Of a stretch of DNA of 64,000 bases, positions 44,005 through 52,950 are shown piece after piece; position 1 is the stretch's first letter, and each line of letters starts with the position of its first letter. This stretch comes from Spirochaetaceae bacterium (GTDB taxonomy: Bacteria > Spirochaetota > Spirochaetia > SZUA-6 > Bin103), in assembly GCA_028821475.1 (NCBI GenBank), contig JAPPGB010000096.1, positions 1 through 64,000 of the forward strand. Direction: 5' to 3'. Below the pieces are notes generated by a model. It was not told the origin of the DNA, ran no database searches, and saw only the letters and a list, made by a program, of their open reading frames with translations. The translations under genes were made by a program, and so were the position numbers.

Positions 44005-44775
44005 GTGAAGCACAACACCATGAAACGCAAGATGCTGGCCGGCGAACCGGTGGTCGGCGCGGAGCTTGCCATCGGCTGCCCGCTGGTCGGCGAGATGTTC
44101 TCCCTGGCCGGGTTCGACTTCGTCCAGGTGGACTGCCAGCACGGCGTGTGGGACGACACCACCGCCATGCAGGCGCTGCACCACATCCTGATCGGTCCGG
44201 CGACGCCGTCGGTACGGGTGCCGGATAACGACTACGCGGCGATCGGCCGGCTCCTCGACCGCGGCGCGCTCAGCATCATCGTGCCGATGGTGAATACTCC
44301 CGCCGAGGCGCGGCGCGCGGTCGAGGCGGTGCGCTACCCGCCGCTGGGCAAGCGCTCCGGCGGCGGCCCCACCGGTTACCTGAGCTACGGCGGCGACTAT
44401 GCCGCCCGCGCCAACGAAGAGGTGCTGCTGATGGTGCAGATCGAGACCGCACAGGCGGCGGAGGCGGCAGAGGAGATCCTCGCCGTGGACGGGGTCGACG
44501 GCTGCATGATCGGCCCCGGCGACCTGAGCCGCACCATGGGCGTCGACCTGAGCAAGCCGGCGGACCGGGACCGGCACGCCGCCGTGATCCGCGAGGTGCG
44601 CGAGACCTGCGTGCGGGTGGGCAAGCTGCCCGGCATCGCCACCGGCGGACGCGGCGCCGAGCAGTGCCTGAAGGACGGCTTCCTGTTCGTGCTGGCCGTC
44701 GGCGACTACGCGTTCCTGAACCAGGGCGCCCACGACGTGGTCGAGTGGCTCAACGGAGTGCGCGCCGCCGGCTGA
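44005..44775 (+). CDS. HpcH/HpaI aldolase family protein
   Basis: A 256-residue class II pyruvate aldolase of the HpcH/HpaI (2,4-dihydroxyhept-2-enedioate / 2-keto-3-deoxy-L-rhamnonate aldolase) family, splitting 2-keto-3-deoxy acids into pyruvate and an aldehyde. Active-site features include H46 in VDCQHGVWD, R71 in SVRVPDND, and metal ligands E147 (MVQIETAQA) and D173 (MIGPGDLSRTMG). GTG 44005 is used here; ATG 44020 is an alternative. It probably forms a unit with the PhyH gene upstream. Confidence 0.9.
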   Translation: MKHNTMKRKMLAGEPVVGAELAIGCPLVGEMFSLAGFDFVQVDCQHGVWDDTTAMQALHHILIGPATPSVRVPDNDYAAIGRLLDRGALSIIVPMVNTPAEARRAVEAVRYPPLGKRSGGGPTGYLSYGGDYAARANEEVLLMVQIETAQAAEAAEEILAVDGVDGCMIGPGDLSRTMGVDLSKPADRDRHAAVIREVRETCVRVGKLPGIATGGRGAEQCLKDGFLFVLAVGDYAFLNQGAHDVVEWLNGVRAAG

Positions 44776-44915
44776 TTCGCCGGTAACGCAGTACCGCCGC
44801 GGGCCGGGAATCGGCGCGCGGCGGTGAGGGAGGGGAACTCCCGGCTCGGCGACGGCGTGCCGGGCGGCGGTCGGACGTCGCCGCGGCGACGCCGCACCGC
44901 CGGGCCGGGACGGCG

Positions 44916-45794
44916 CTACATCGCGCCTTGCGGGCTTGCCTCGGGGGCAGCCTCGGGCTGTGGCGCATCCGGTTGCATGTGCCGGAAGTTGCGCCGCATC
45001 TGTTCGAAGCGTTCCCGGTTGCGCTCCCACCACTCCTGCATCGCCTCCGGATCCAGGTCGCCGCGCCCGAAGGCGCGCATCTGGAAGAAGGGCCAGGGAC
45101 GGTAGCGCAGGCCGAGCATCGCGGTGCCGGTCTCCGGGTGCTCGCCCAGGGTCACCGCGGCGCTCATCGCCTCGCCGGCGCGCTCGTAGTCGAGGCTGAT
45201 GCTGGCGCCGGGATCGAATCCGCCAATGACCTCGGCCAGGTTGCCGGCCGTCTCGCTCAACTCGGTACCGTCGACGGCGGTGATCCAGTCGCCGGGCTGC
45301 AGGCCCGCCGCGGCGGCCGGGCTGTCGGGAACCACCTCCAGCACGATCGCGCCCGGAGCCGCCAGCTCTTCGAAGGAGAACTCGCCGGCATCGGGAGCCA
45401 TCTCCCCGTCCTTATCGTGCGGCTCCTCGGCCTTGCCGAGTTGCTCGGGCTGCGGCCCGGCGTTGGACACCATCAGCCCGAGACGGGGGCGCCCCCACAC
45501 GTAGTCGATTGCCACCGCCTGGTCGATCATCTCCTCGCCGCGCTTGATGGCGAGCGTGACCTCGGCGTGCTCGGCGTCGGCCAGCGCCCCGGTCAGATCG
45601 CCGATGTGCGCCACCGGCTGACCGTCGATCCCTACGATCAGGTCGCCGCTCTGCACACCCGCCGCGGCCGCCGGCCCGTTGGGGTCGACATCCGTAACCA
45701 GGACACCGGGCGATGCCTGGTTGTCCGCCGCCAGCGGCAAGACGGCCACCAGCAAGACGGCCGCCGCTGCGGCGGCCCTTGTCATCAATCTCAT
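44916..45794 (-). CDS. Exported protein with two PDZ domains
   Basis: A 292-residue envelope protein. GGAGGT lies seven bases before ATG 45794, which decides the start over ATG 45809, itself part of that Shine-Dalgarno. The signal peptide is MRLMTRAAAAAAVLLVAVLP ending in Leu-Ala-Ala-Asp. PDZ 1 covers about 25-100 (VDPNGPAAAAGVQSGDLIVGI) and PDZ 2 about 145-220 (VVPDSPAAAAGLQPGDWITAV). There is no protease domain, unlike DegP/HtrA, so it may be a scaffold or regulator. The tail is rich in Pro, Ala and Gln with an RNRERFEQMRRNFRHM helix. Confidence 0.87.
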   Translation of the reverse strand: MRLMTRAAAAAAVLLVAVLPLAADNQASPGVLVTDVDPNGPAAAAGVQSGDLIVGIDGQPVAHIGDLTGALADAEHAEVTLAIKRGEEMIDQAVAIDYVWGRPRLGLMVSNAGPQPEQLGKAEEPHDKDGEMAPDAGEFSFEELAAPGAIVLEVVPDSPAAAAGLQPGDWITAVDGTELSETAGNLAEVIGGFDPGASISLDYERAGEAMSAAVTLGEHPETGTAMLGLRYRPWPFFQMRAFGRGDLDPEAMQEWWERNRERFEQMRRNFRHMQPDAPQPEAAPEASPQGAM

Positions 45795-45929
45795 ATTCCG
45801 TACCTCCATGCGATCGATGTGAAGTGATGCAGGGAACGTACCCGTCCAGCTTTATTGAGCAGTAAAACGACGGTTACAATTTCGCAACACTGCGTCCGAC
45901 ACCGTCGTCCGGCGCCCGCTTCTCGCCCG

Positions 45930-46754
45930 CTATCGGGTGCCGAGCATCACCTCGAGCTGGTCGTGCGGCTTGTAGTAGTCGGTGGCGATGTAGTCGTCGC
46001 CCATGTCGCCGAGCAGGCGGCGGCGGCGCGCCGGCATCCGCGCGAGCACCTCGGCGGGCGCCTTCTCGTAGTCGTAGGGGCGGCACCACATCTGCCCGTA
46101 GCGGAAGGTCACGCTGCGCCGCACCGAGTCGCCGTGGTTGGGAGCGACGCTGTGCCACAGGCTGTGCGGGAAGATCGCCACGTCGCCGGCCTGCACGCGG
46201 AGCTGGATCGCCCCGTCCGGGTCGGAGCCGGCGGGGAACCCGGCCTCGGGAAACTCATGCCGGTGGCTGCCGGGCACCAGGCAGAAGTTGGCGCGGTCCG
46301 GGTCCGGGATGTCGGTCAGGAAGAACTGCACCTTGAAGTTCAGCGGCAGGCTGTCGTCGGTGACGCGGATCTGCTGCAGCGAGCGCCCGGCGTCGGTGTG
46401 CCACCGGAAGTCGGACTCGCGGCCCGCCGGGCGCACGTAGATCTGCGTGCCCATGAGCTGCAGGTAGGGGCCCATCAGCCCCAGGATGGTCGGGAACGTG
46501 CCGGGGTGGTCGATCAGGTCGTCCAGGCCGGCGGTGCGCCAGATCGCCTGCACGATGGTATAGGAGCCGGGATGCGCGAAGCCCGGCTCCGCCTCGTAGG
46601 AGGCGATCACGTCGTCGGCGGCTGCCAGGAAGGCCGCGGCCTGGTCGCGCGGAATGGCCTGGCGCAGCAGCAGGTAGCCCTGCTCGCGCCACTGGGTAAG
46701 CAGGTCCTCGCTGACGGTGGCGGCGGTTTCGGTGGCGGTTTCGGTGGCTGACAT
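45930..46754 (-). CDS. Phytanoyl-CoA dioxygenase (PhyH) family protein
   Basis: A 274-residue Fe(II)/2-oxoglutarate oxygenase, third of its family in the window. The iron site is H119 and D121 in FRWHTDAGRS and H201 in LWHSVAPNHGDS; R212 or R213 would bind the co-substrate. The block FCLVPGSHRHEFPE near 157-170 is typical. The first residues are encoded by two copies of an ACCGAAACCGCC unit, giving TATETA-type repeats. It is divergent from the MoxR gene, with only 23 bases between the starts, so their promoters must overlap the coding regions or be very compact. Confidence 0.9.
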   Translation of the reverse strand: MSATETATETAATVSEDLLTQWREQGYLLLRQAIPRDQAAAFLAAADDVIASYEAEPGFAHPGSYTIVQAIWRTAGLDDLIDHPGTFPTILGLMGPYLQLMGTQIYVRPAGRESDFRWHTDAGRSLQQIRVTDDSLPLNFKVQFFLTDIPDPDRANFCLVPGSHRHEFPEAGFPAGSDPDGAIQLRVQAGDVAIFPHSLWHSVAPNHGDSVRRSVTFRYGQMWCRPYDYEKAPAEVLARMPARRRRLLGDMGDDYIATDYYKPHDQLEVMLGTR

Positions 46755-46777
46755 ATCCCGATTCTATCATCTTCGGT

Positions 46778-47680
46778 ATGCTCGTCACGCTGATGAATAC
46801 CGACCGCGAAGCTGCCCGCATCGCCAGCCTGCTGGAGCAGCAGGACTACATCGCCGACGACGCCATCGTCACTTCCCTGCTGATCGCGGAGCTGCTGCGC
46901 AAGCCGCTGCTGGTGGAGGGGCCCGCCGGGGTGGGCAAGACCGAGATCGCGAAGGTGATGGCGCGCGCGCTGGACACCGACCTGATCCGCCTGCAGTGCT
47001 ACGAGGGGCTGGACGCCAGCACCGCGCTGTACGAGTGGGACTACAAGCGCCAGTTGCTGCATATCCGGCTCAGCGAACACGACAGCGCCTCGCTGGCCGA
47101 GCGGGAACGGCAACTGTTCGACGAGCGCTACCTGCTCAAGCGCCCCCTGCTGCAGGCGATCAGCCACCACCGCAGCCCGGTGCTGCTGGTGGACGAGCTG
47201 GACCGCGCCGACGAGGAGTTCGAGGCGTTCCTGCTGGAGGTGCTGTCCGACTGGCAGATCTCGATACCGGAACTGGGCACCGTGAGCGCGCGCCACGTGC
47301 CGTACGTGGTCGTAACCAGCAACCGCACGCGCGACCTGTCCGACGCGGTGCGGCGGCGCTGCCTGTACCTGTGGATCGACTACCCCGACTTCGCCAAGGA
47401 ACTGGCCATCGTGCGGCGCCGCGTGCCGGGCATCGACCGGCAACTGGCCGAACAGATCTGCCGCTTCGTGGAGGCGGCGCGCCGGGAGCCGCTGGAGAAG
47501 GTTCCGGGCGTCGCCGAGACGCTGGACTGGGCGTCCACGCTGGTGGCGCTGCACCGCGACCACCTCGACGAGGCGACGGTTGCGGCCACGCTCGGCGTGC
47601 TGTTCAAGAGCCAGGACGACGTGACCGGAGTGCGCCGCCGCACCGGCGAGATGCTGGCCGCCATGGCGGCGTCAGACTAG
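46778..47680 (+). CDS. MoxR-type AAA+ ATPase
   Basis: A 300-residue AAA+ ATPase of the MoxR branch. Walker A is GPAGVGKT at 48-55, then LIRLQCYEGLDASTALYEWD, Walker B LLVDELDRAD near 137-146, a sensor-1-like VVVTSNRTRDLSDAVRRRC with arginine finger near 184-202, and a C-terminal lid. ATG 46778 has an in-frame ATG alternative at 46793. A CoxE-type von Willebrand A gene follows after 281 bases, the usual partner. MoxR/VWA pairs act as chaperones in cofactor insertion or enzyme maturation (for example CO dehydrogenase or methanol dehydrogenase), but no client gene is visible here. Confidence 0.9.
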   Translation: MLVTLMNTDREAARIASLLEQQDYIADDAIVTSLLIAELLRKPLLVEGPAGVGKTEIAKVMARALDTDLIRLQCYEGLDASTALYEWDYKRQLLHIRLSEHDSASLAERERQLFDERYLLKRPLLQAISHHRSPVLLVDELDRADEEFEAFLLEVLSDWQISIPELGTVSARHVPYVVVTSNRTRDLSDAVRRRCLYLWIDYPDFAKELAIVRRRVPGIDRQLAEQICRFVEAARREPLEKVPGVAETLDWASTLVALHRDHLDEATVAATLGVLFKSQDDVTGVRRRTGEMLAAMAASD

Positions 47681-47688
47681 CGGCCGGC

Positions 47689-47847
47689 GGTGAAACCCTC
47701 GGTTGGACCGACAGCGGCGCCGTGCCCCGCCCGCAGGGCGCGGCGATCGAGCCTGCCGGGCACGGGCGGGCAAGCAGCGGCGCGGCCGGCAGCGATGCAT
47801 CCGCGTTCGATGCAGCCGGAGTCTCGCCACCGGCGGCCAGGCGCCGG
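47689..47847 (+). repeat. Dispersed repeat element between moxR and coxE-like genes
   Basis: About 160 bases align with 18797-18955. Shared blocks include AGCGGCG near the left end, CAGGGCGCG in the middle, GATGCATC, and GCCGGAGT followed by CTCGCCACCGG near the right end. Here it occupies most of the gap between two partner genes; there it is inside an open reading frame. No terminal inverted repeat or gene is obvious. Confidence 0.5.
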
Positions 47848-47961
47848 CGGCGGCAGCATGCATTACCCCTCCTGCGCCGCGCACGGGCCGGCGGCCGGCG
47901 GGCGCCGGATCCGCCGCGCGGGCCGTCGCGAGCGCGGCGCCGTGCGGAGTGCGGCGCGACA

Positions 47962-49116
47962 GTGAGCGCAACGAGCCGGGCACCGCTCGCGGAACGCGCC
48001 CTGTCGGCGCGGATGGTCGGCTTTTGCCGGTACCTGCGCGAGGCGGGGATCGCGCTGGGGCTGGGCGAACAGGCTGACGCGACGCGGGCCGCGGTGGTGG
48101 CCATGCAGAATCCCGAGCGGTTCCGCATGGCGCTGCGCGCCGCCACCGCCAAGGATCGCGACGAGCAGGAAGTATTCGACGCCTGCTACCCGGTCTACTG
48201 GGAAAACCTCGCGGAGGCGGACTTCACCGACCCCGACCCGGCGGAGAGCGTCCTGCCGCCGTTGCGGATCCCGCGGCGCGGCAAGCAGTCGGTGCAGTAC
48301 GAGGGCGACTCCTCGCTGGCCGGCGACCGGGAGGTGTCGGCCGCCGCCTACAGCCCGCAACAGGTGCCGGCACGCACCGACTTCGCGCTGCTGGCCGCGG
48401 ACGAGCTGGAGCAGATGTCGCACCTGCTGCTGGCCATCGGCCGGCAGCTCGCCCGCTCCCTTTCGCGCCGCTACCAGCCCGGTACGCGCGGCGTCCGGCT
48501 CGACCTGCGCCGCACCCTGCGCGCCGGGCTGCGGTCGGGCGAGCTGCTCGACCTGGCCCTGCAGCGCCGCCGGCAGCGGCGCCTGAAGCTGGCGCTGATC
48601 TGCGATGTCAGCAAGTCGATGGACCTGTACAGCCGCTTCCTGATCCAGTTCATGTTCGCCTTCCAGCGCGCCTACCGGCGCATCGAGACGTTCGTGTTCA
48701 GCACCGGCCTGCACCGCATCACCGACCAGCTTCGCGGTCCCAACCTGAACGCGGCTCTCGACCGCCTGTCCACTACGGTACCGGAGTGGTCCGGGGGCAC
48801 CCGCATCGGCGCATCGCTCGAACGGTACCTGAACGATTACGGGCGCACCGCCCTCGACCGGCGCACCGTGGTGACCATCCTGAGCGACGGCTGGGACACC
48901 GGCGACATCGACCTGCTGCGCGGCTGCATGGAGGAGATCCAGCGCCGCGCCGCCCTGGTGATCTGGCTCAACCCCCTGCTCGGCAACACCGACTACCGCC
49001 CGCAGACGCGCGGCATGCAGGCCGCCCTGCCGTTCGTGGACGTGTTCGCCGCCGCCCACAACGCGGCCAGCCTGCGTGGCCTCGCCTCCACTCTTGCCGG
49101 CCAACGCACCGGGTAG
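47962..49116 (+). CDS. VWA-domain protein, CoxE-like
   Basis: A 384-residue protein of the VWA_CoxE type (PF05762). The MIDAS motif DVSKS is at 215-219 within LALICDVSKSMDLYSRFL, with the matching threonine and aspartate segments in SGGTRIGASLERY and VVTILSDGWDTGD. The N-terminal half (SARMVGFCRYLREAGIALGL) is the family's helical region. GTG 47962 is the best start; the open frame continues upstream into the dispersed repeat. It works with the MoxR ATPase just upstream. Confidence 0.86.
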   Translation: MSATSRAPLAERALSARMVGFCRYLREAGIALGLGEQADATRAAVVAMQNPERFRMALRAATAKDRDEQEVFDACYPVYWENLAEADFTDPDPAESVLPPLRIPRRGKQSVQYEGDSSLAGDREVSAAAYSPQQVPARTDFALLAADELEQMSHLLLAIGRQLARSLSRRYQPGTRGVRLDLRRTLRAGLRSGELLDLALQRRRQRRLKLALICDVSKSMDLYSRFLIQFMFAFQRAYRRIETFVFSTGLHRITDQLRGPNLNAALDRLSTTVPEWSGGTRIGASLERYLNDYGRTALDRRTVVTILSDGWDTGDIDLLRGCMEEIQRRAALVIWLNPLLGNTDYRPQTRGMQAALPFVDVFAAAHNAASLRGLASTLAGQRTG

Positions 49117-49226
49117 CCTGGTCCGAAAAAGCCGGCCGGTGGCCGATGCTTCGGCATCGGTATTCATCGTCTTCCATGGCACGGAGTGACCGTACACACT
49201 CCGCGGGAAGATCGGTTCGGCAACCG

Positions 49227-49667
49227 TCAGCCCTGCGAATCCGGCGGCGGGGCCAGGAGGGTTTCGAAATCCCCGAGCAGCTTGGGCAGCACCTGGTTCA
49301 TCTTGCCCATCTGCCGGTAGACGGTCGCATCGTCGATGCCGACGTACTCGTGCGCCAGCACGTTACGGAACCCTCCCAGGCCGCGCAACTCGCGGTAGCG
49401 CTCCTCGGTCAGAAATCCACCGCGGTGCGCGTTGGACAGCACGTCCTCATACGTATCGCTGACGATCTCCTGTTTGGCGCTCAGCAGGTGATCCAGGATG
49501 TCCAGGGCGGCTTCGGCTGTGAGATGGAGCAGCCGTTCCACGGCATAGCGCGTGTTGCGGTCCGCCAGGTATTCATCCAGAGACAGATCACGCCACTGCG
49601 CCAGATCGCCCTGATACTCGCGCAGCTTCTCCAGCCGCTTCGCGACGCTGTCAGGCCGGTAGACCAC
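49227..49667 (-). CDS. hepT: HepT-type (DUF86) toxin
   Basis: A 146-residue HEPN-fold RNase toxin. GTG 49667 has AGGAG at eight bases and is preferred over ATG 49709. The catalytic R-x4-H-x-Y motif is RNVLAHEY near 107-114. The protein is helical throughout (VERLLHLTAEAALDILDHLL). It overlaps the 3' end of the mntA gene by 17 bases. In such modules MntA AMPylates a tyrosine near the HepT active site and silences it. Confidence 0.88.
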   Translation of the reverse strand: MVYRPDSVAKRLEKLREYQGDLAQWRDLSLDEYLADRNTRYAVERLLHLTAEAALDILDHLLSAKQEIVSDTYEDVLSNAHRGGFLTEERYRELRGLGGFRNVLAHEYVGIDDATVYRQMGKMNQVLPKLLGDFETLLAPPPDSQG

Positions 49668-50091
49668 TGCGCCGGCTCCTGCGCCGCCGAAGGTAGAGCA
49701 TGTGGTCACGGTAGTGCAGCGTCAGGCGGCGCTCGATGCCATTCAGGCGGTCGGCGTCCCGATAGTGCAGCAGCTTGCCATCGCGAAGGACCGAGAACGC
49801 GACCACCGGATCGGCCCGGTTGAGCCAGACGAGATCGAGTCGGTCGGAGCGCAGCAGGCGTACGAAGCCCCCATGCAACGCCAGCAAATCGTCTCCCGTG
49901 AATCCGCTGCCGGTGTAGACCGCCACATCGAGATCGGAGTCGGGGGGCGCGGTTGCACTGGTGCGCGAACCGAACAGGTAGAACGCCTCGATCCGCCGGT
50001 CGGCCGCAACTACCGGCAGCAGCAGATCGATACACCGGCGCGTCGACCACCTGATCGGACGTGTTCTGCTCCAGCGTTCTCGCACCGCCAT
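49651..50091 (-). CDS. mntA: MntA-type nucleotidyltransferase antitoxin
   Basis: A 146-residue minimal nucleotidyltransferase. The diagnostic G-S-x10-D-x-D motif is visible as FGSRTSATAPPDSDLDVAVY near 43-62. The following helices (LLALHGGFVRLLRSDRLDLV) and VVAFSVLRDGKLLHY are typical. It pairs with HepT downstream, overlapping its start. The antitoxin transfers AMP to HepT. The first residues MAVRERWSRTRP are basic. Confidence 0.86.
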   Translation of the reverse strand: MAVRERWSRTRPIRWSTRRCIDLLLPVVAADRRIEAFYLFGSRTSATAPPDSDLDVAVYTGSGFTGDDLLALHGGFVRLLRSDRLDLVWLNRADPVVAFSVLRDGKLLHYRDADRLNGIERRLTLHYRDHMLYLRRRRSRRSGLPA

Positions 50092-50201
50092 GCGACATCG
50101 ACCCTCAGGCCATCGTAGCGGGTTCCCGCCTGGCCTGCTACCGGGCCGGGGCGCAACGCACGGCAACGCACGGCTGCGACACGAAACGGGAGCGAGCCGT
50201 T

Positions 50202-51740
50202 ATGATGCAGGCGATGAGTGACAGCGCTGAACGAAGCGATCCTGAACGAAGCGATTCCCTCGCCCGGCTCAAGCAACTCGACCGCGAGATTCACCTGCTC
50301 GAGCACGTGGCCGGCCTGTTGCAGTGGGACCAGGAGACCTGCATGCCTCCCGCCGGGATCGACGAACGCGCCGACCAGCTCGCCTTGCTGGAGGGCGAGG
50401 TGCACGCGCGCCGCACCACGAGCGAGATGGGCGACTTGATCGCCGCCGCCGAGTCTCGATCCGACCTGGACGAACGGGACCGGGCGCTGGTACGCGAACT
50501 GCGCCGCGGCTACGACCGCGCCACCCGGCTGCCGGGAGACCTGGTGAAGGCGATGGCGCGGCAGAGCAGCGTGAACCACGCGAGCTGGGGCGAGGCGCGC
50601 GCCAAGTCCGACTTCTCGATCTTCCGCACCGACCTGGAGCGCACGCTGGAGCTCACGCGCGAGAAGGCGGACTGCCTGGGCTTCGAGCAGACCCGCTACG
50701 ACCCGCTGCTGGACGAGTTCGAGCCGTGGATGACGACGGCGGAGTTGCGCGGCGTGCTGGACGCGCTACGCGCGCCGCTGGTGGACCTGCTGCAGCGCAT
50801 CACCGCCTCCGGCGTGCAACTCGACGACAGCGTGTTGCGGCGCGACTACGACGTGGCCGCGCAACGCGCGTTCAGCGACCACCTGCTGGCGGCGTTGGGC
50901 TTTTCGTCCGACACCGGACGGCTGGACGTGTCGGCGCACCCCTTCTCCACCACCCTCGGCGCCGCCGACGGCCGCCTCACCACGCGCTTCTACCCCAACC
51001 TGCTGAGCGCGAGCATCTTCGGCACCATCCACGAGTGCGGCCACGGCCTGCACGGACTCGGGGTCGCGCCGGAACTGGCCACCACCGAGCTGGGCGACGG
51101 CACCTCGCTTGGCATCTGCGAGTCGCAGTCGCGCTTCTGGGAGAACCTGATCGCCCGCCGGCGCGCCTTCTGGGAGCACTTCTACCCCGAGTTGCAGCCG
51201 CGCTTCCCGGCGCTCGCCGACGTGGGTCTGGATCAGTTCTACCGCGCGGTGAACGCGGTGCAGCCGTCGCTGATCCGCGTGGAGGCGGACGAGGTCACCT
51301 ACAATCTGCACATCCTGCTGCGCTTCGGCCTGGAGCGGCGCCTGGTCGACGGCGAGATCGAGGTGGCCGACCTGCCGGAGGCGTGGCGGGCGGAGTCGCG
51401 CGAACTGCTCGGCATCGTCCCGGAGCAGGACGCCGATGGCGTGCTGCAGGACATCCACTGGTCGATGTTCCTGATCGGCTATTTCCCTACGTACAGCCTT
51501 GGCAACCTGTACAGCGCGCAGTTTCACGCCGCCATGGCGGGCGAGATCGGCGACTGGGAGGAGCAGGTGCGGCGCGGCGAGTTCACGCACATCCTGGACT
51601 GGCTGCGGGAGCGGATCCACCGCCACGGGCGCGTGTACTCGGCCACCGACATCTGCCGGCGGGTCACCGGCGAGCCGCTGAACGCGCGCTACTTCCTGGA
51701 CTACCTGGAAGCCAAGTTCGGCGAGTTGTACCGCCTGTAG
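50202..51740 (+). CDS. M32-family metallocarboxypeptidase
   Basis: A 512-residue thermostable carboxypeptidase-1 (Taq) family enzyme. The zinc motif HECGH is at 277-281. The family DxRxT motif appears as DGRLT at 256-260, and GICESQSRFWEN corresponds to the GxxESQSR region near 304. It removes C-terminal amino acids from peptides in the cytoplasm, fitting the peptide importers here. Codons 7-18 come from two copies of a GAACGAAGCGAT-like unit (AERSDPERSDS), near ATGs at 50202, 50205 and 50214; any of these may be the start. Confidence 0.93.
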   Translation: MMQAMSDSAERSDPERSDSLARLKQLDREIHLLEHVAGLLQWDQETCMPPAGIDERADQLALLEGEVHARRTTSEMGDLIAAAESRSDLDERDRALVRELRRGYDRATRLPGDLVKAMARQSSVNHASWGEARAKSDFSIFRTDLERTLELTREKADCLGFEQTRYDPLLDEFEPWMTTAELRGVLDALRAPLVDLLQRITASGVQLDDSVLRRDYDVAAQRAFSDHLLAALGFSSDTGRLDVSAHPFSTTLGAADGRLTTRFYPNLLSASIFGTIHECGHGLHGLGVAPELATTELGDGTSLGICESQSRFWENLIARRRAFWEHFYPELQPRFPALADVGLDQFYRAVNAVQPSLIRVEADEVTYNLHILLRFGLERRLVDGEIEVADLPEAWRAESRELLGIVPEQDADGVLQDIHWSMFLIGYFPTYSLGNLYSAQFHAAMAGEIGDWEEQVRRGEFTHILDWLRERIHRHGRVYSATDICRRVTGEPLNARYFLDYLEAKFGELYRL

Positions 51741-51752
51741 GCTCCCGATGGG

Positions 51753-52703
51753 GTGCGCACGAGCGGAGCCGCTCCCGTGAACGGGAAACCGTCCGGCGCA
51801 GTTGGCGCCTGGTGGCTGGCGATTCGCCCGCGCACGCTGTGGGCGGCGGTGGCGCCGGTGCTGGCCGGCAGCGCGCTGGCGCTGTGGCACGGCTCGTTCG
51901 CGCCGGGTTGGGCACTGCTGGCGCTGGCCGGCGCGCTGCTGATCCAGGTCGGCTGCAACCTGCACAACGATTGGGCCGACGCGCGCCACGGCGCCGACAC
52001 CGACGCGCGGGTCGGACCGACGCGGGTCACGCAAGCGGGACTGATCCCGCCCCGGCAGGTGCTGGGTGGCGCGCTGGTGATGTTTGCCGGCGCCGCCGCC
52101 CTGGGGGTAGCAGCGGTCGCGCGCGCCGGCTGGCCGCTGGCGGTGCTTCTGGCCGCCTGCGTCGCGGCCGCGATCAGCTATACCGGCGGTCCGCGCCCGC
52201 TCGGCTACCTCGGCCTCGGCGACCTGCTGGTGCTGGTGTTCTTCGGCCCGGTGGCGGTCGGCGCCACCTACTACCTGCAGGCGCTGGCGCTGCCGCCGCT
52301 GGTACTCGGCGTCGGTCTCGGTCCCGGCCTGCTGGCCACCGCCATCCTGGTGGTCAACAACGTGCGCGACCGCGCCACCGACGAGCAAGCAGGAAAGCGC
52401 ACGCTGGCGGTCCGTTTCGGCGACCGCTTCGCGCGCACCGAGTACCTGGTCTGCCTGCTGGCCGGCGCGCTGCTGCCGCCAGCACTGCTCCTGACCGCCG
52501 GTACCGGCGGCGCACGCTGGCCGGCGCTGCTGCCGCTCCTGGCGCTCGTCCCGGCCCTCCGGGTCAACTCCCGCCTGCGCGCAACACCGGCCGGTCCGGC
52601 GCTGAACCCCCTGCTCGCGACTACCGCCAGGGTACTGCTGCTGCAGGCGCTCCTTCTGTTGGCCGGCGCATCGGCAGCCGCGCTCCTGGCATCCGGCGCA
52701 TGA
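51753..52703 (+). CDS. menA: 1,4-dihydroxy-2-naphthoate polyprenyltransferase (MenA-like)
   Basis: A 316-residue UbiA-superfamily membrane prenyltransferase. The first aspartate-rich motif is NLHNDWADARHGADT near 66-80 and the second NNVRDRATDEQAGKRTLAVR near 202-221; the AGKRTL sequence is typical of MenA. About eight to nine hydrophobic helices are evident. It attaches the polyprenyl chain to DHNA in menaquinone synthesis. GTG 51753 lies 12 bases after the carboxypeptidase; GTG 51777 is an alternative. MenE follows, supporting the assignment. Confidence 0.9.
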   Translation: MRTSGAAPVNGKPSGAVGAWWLAIRPRTLWAAVAPVLAGSALALWHGSFAPGWALLALAGALLIQVGCNLHNDWADARHGADTDARVGPTRVTQAGLIPPRQVLGGALVMFAGAAALGVAAVARAGWPLAVLLAACVAAAISYTGGPRPLGYLGLGDLLVLVFFGPVAVGATYYLQALALPPLVLGVGLGPGLLATAILVVNNVRDRATDEQAGKRTLAVRFGDRFARTEYLVCLLAGALLPPALLLTAGTGGARWPALLPLLALVPALRVNSRLRATPAGPALNPLLATTARVLLLQALLLLAGASAAALLASGA

Positions 52704-52950
52704 GCATGCCGGTCGTTCGATCCCCCACGTGGAGCAACGCCGCCGGCGCGGTCGCGTGCGCCGCTGCCGGGCCGCCCGCTCGCGCTCCGCTCGCGGCGGC
52801 GCACTATCGGTCGAGCCGCGCACCGCATCGCTTGGCCAGCGACCGCCGAACCGCCCGTCCGGTCGTTGCTCGACACGCGCGAACCTCACGGCGCGGCAGG
52901 TGCGTCTCCGGCGGCGGTCCGCGGCGGTGGGCGCTGCGTGAGAATCGGCC

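Noticed and set aside
52700-52950. Possible small gene between menA and menE starting MSMPVVRSPTW
   Set aside because: No Shine-Dalgarno, no family similarity, and Arg/Ala-rich composition like other random frames. It is probably only a spacer.
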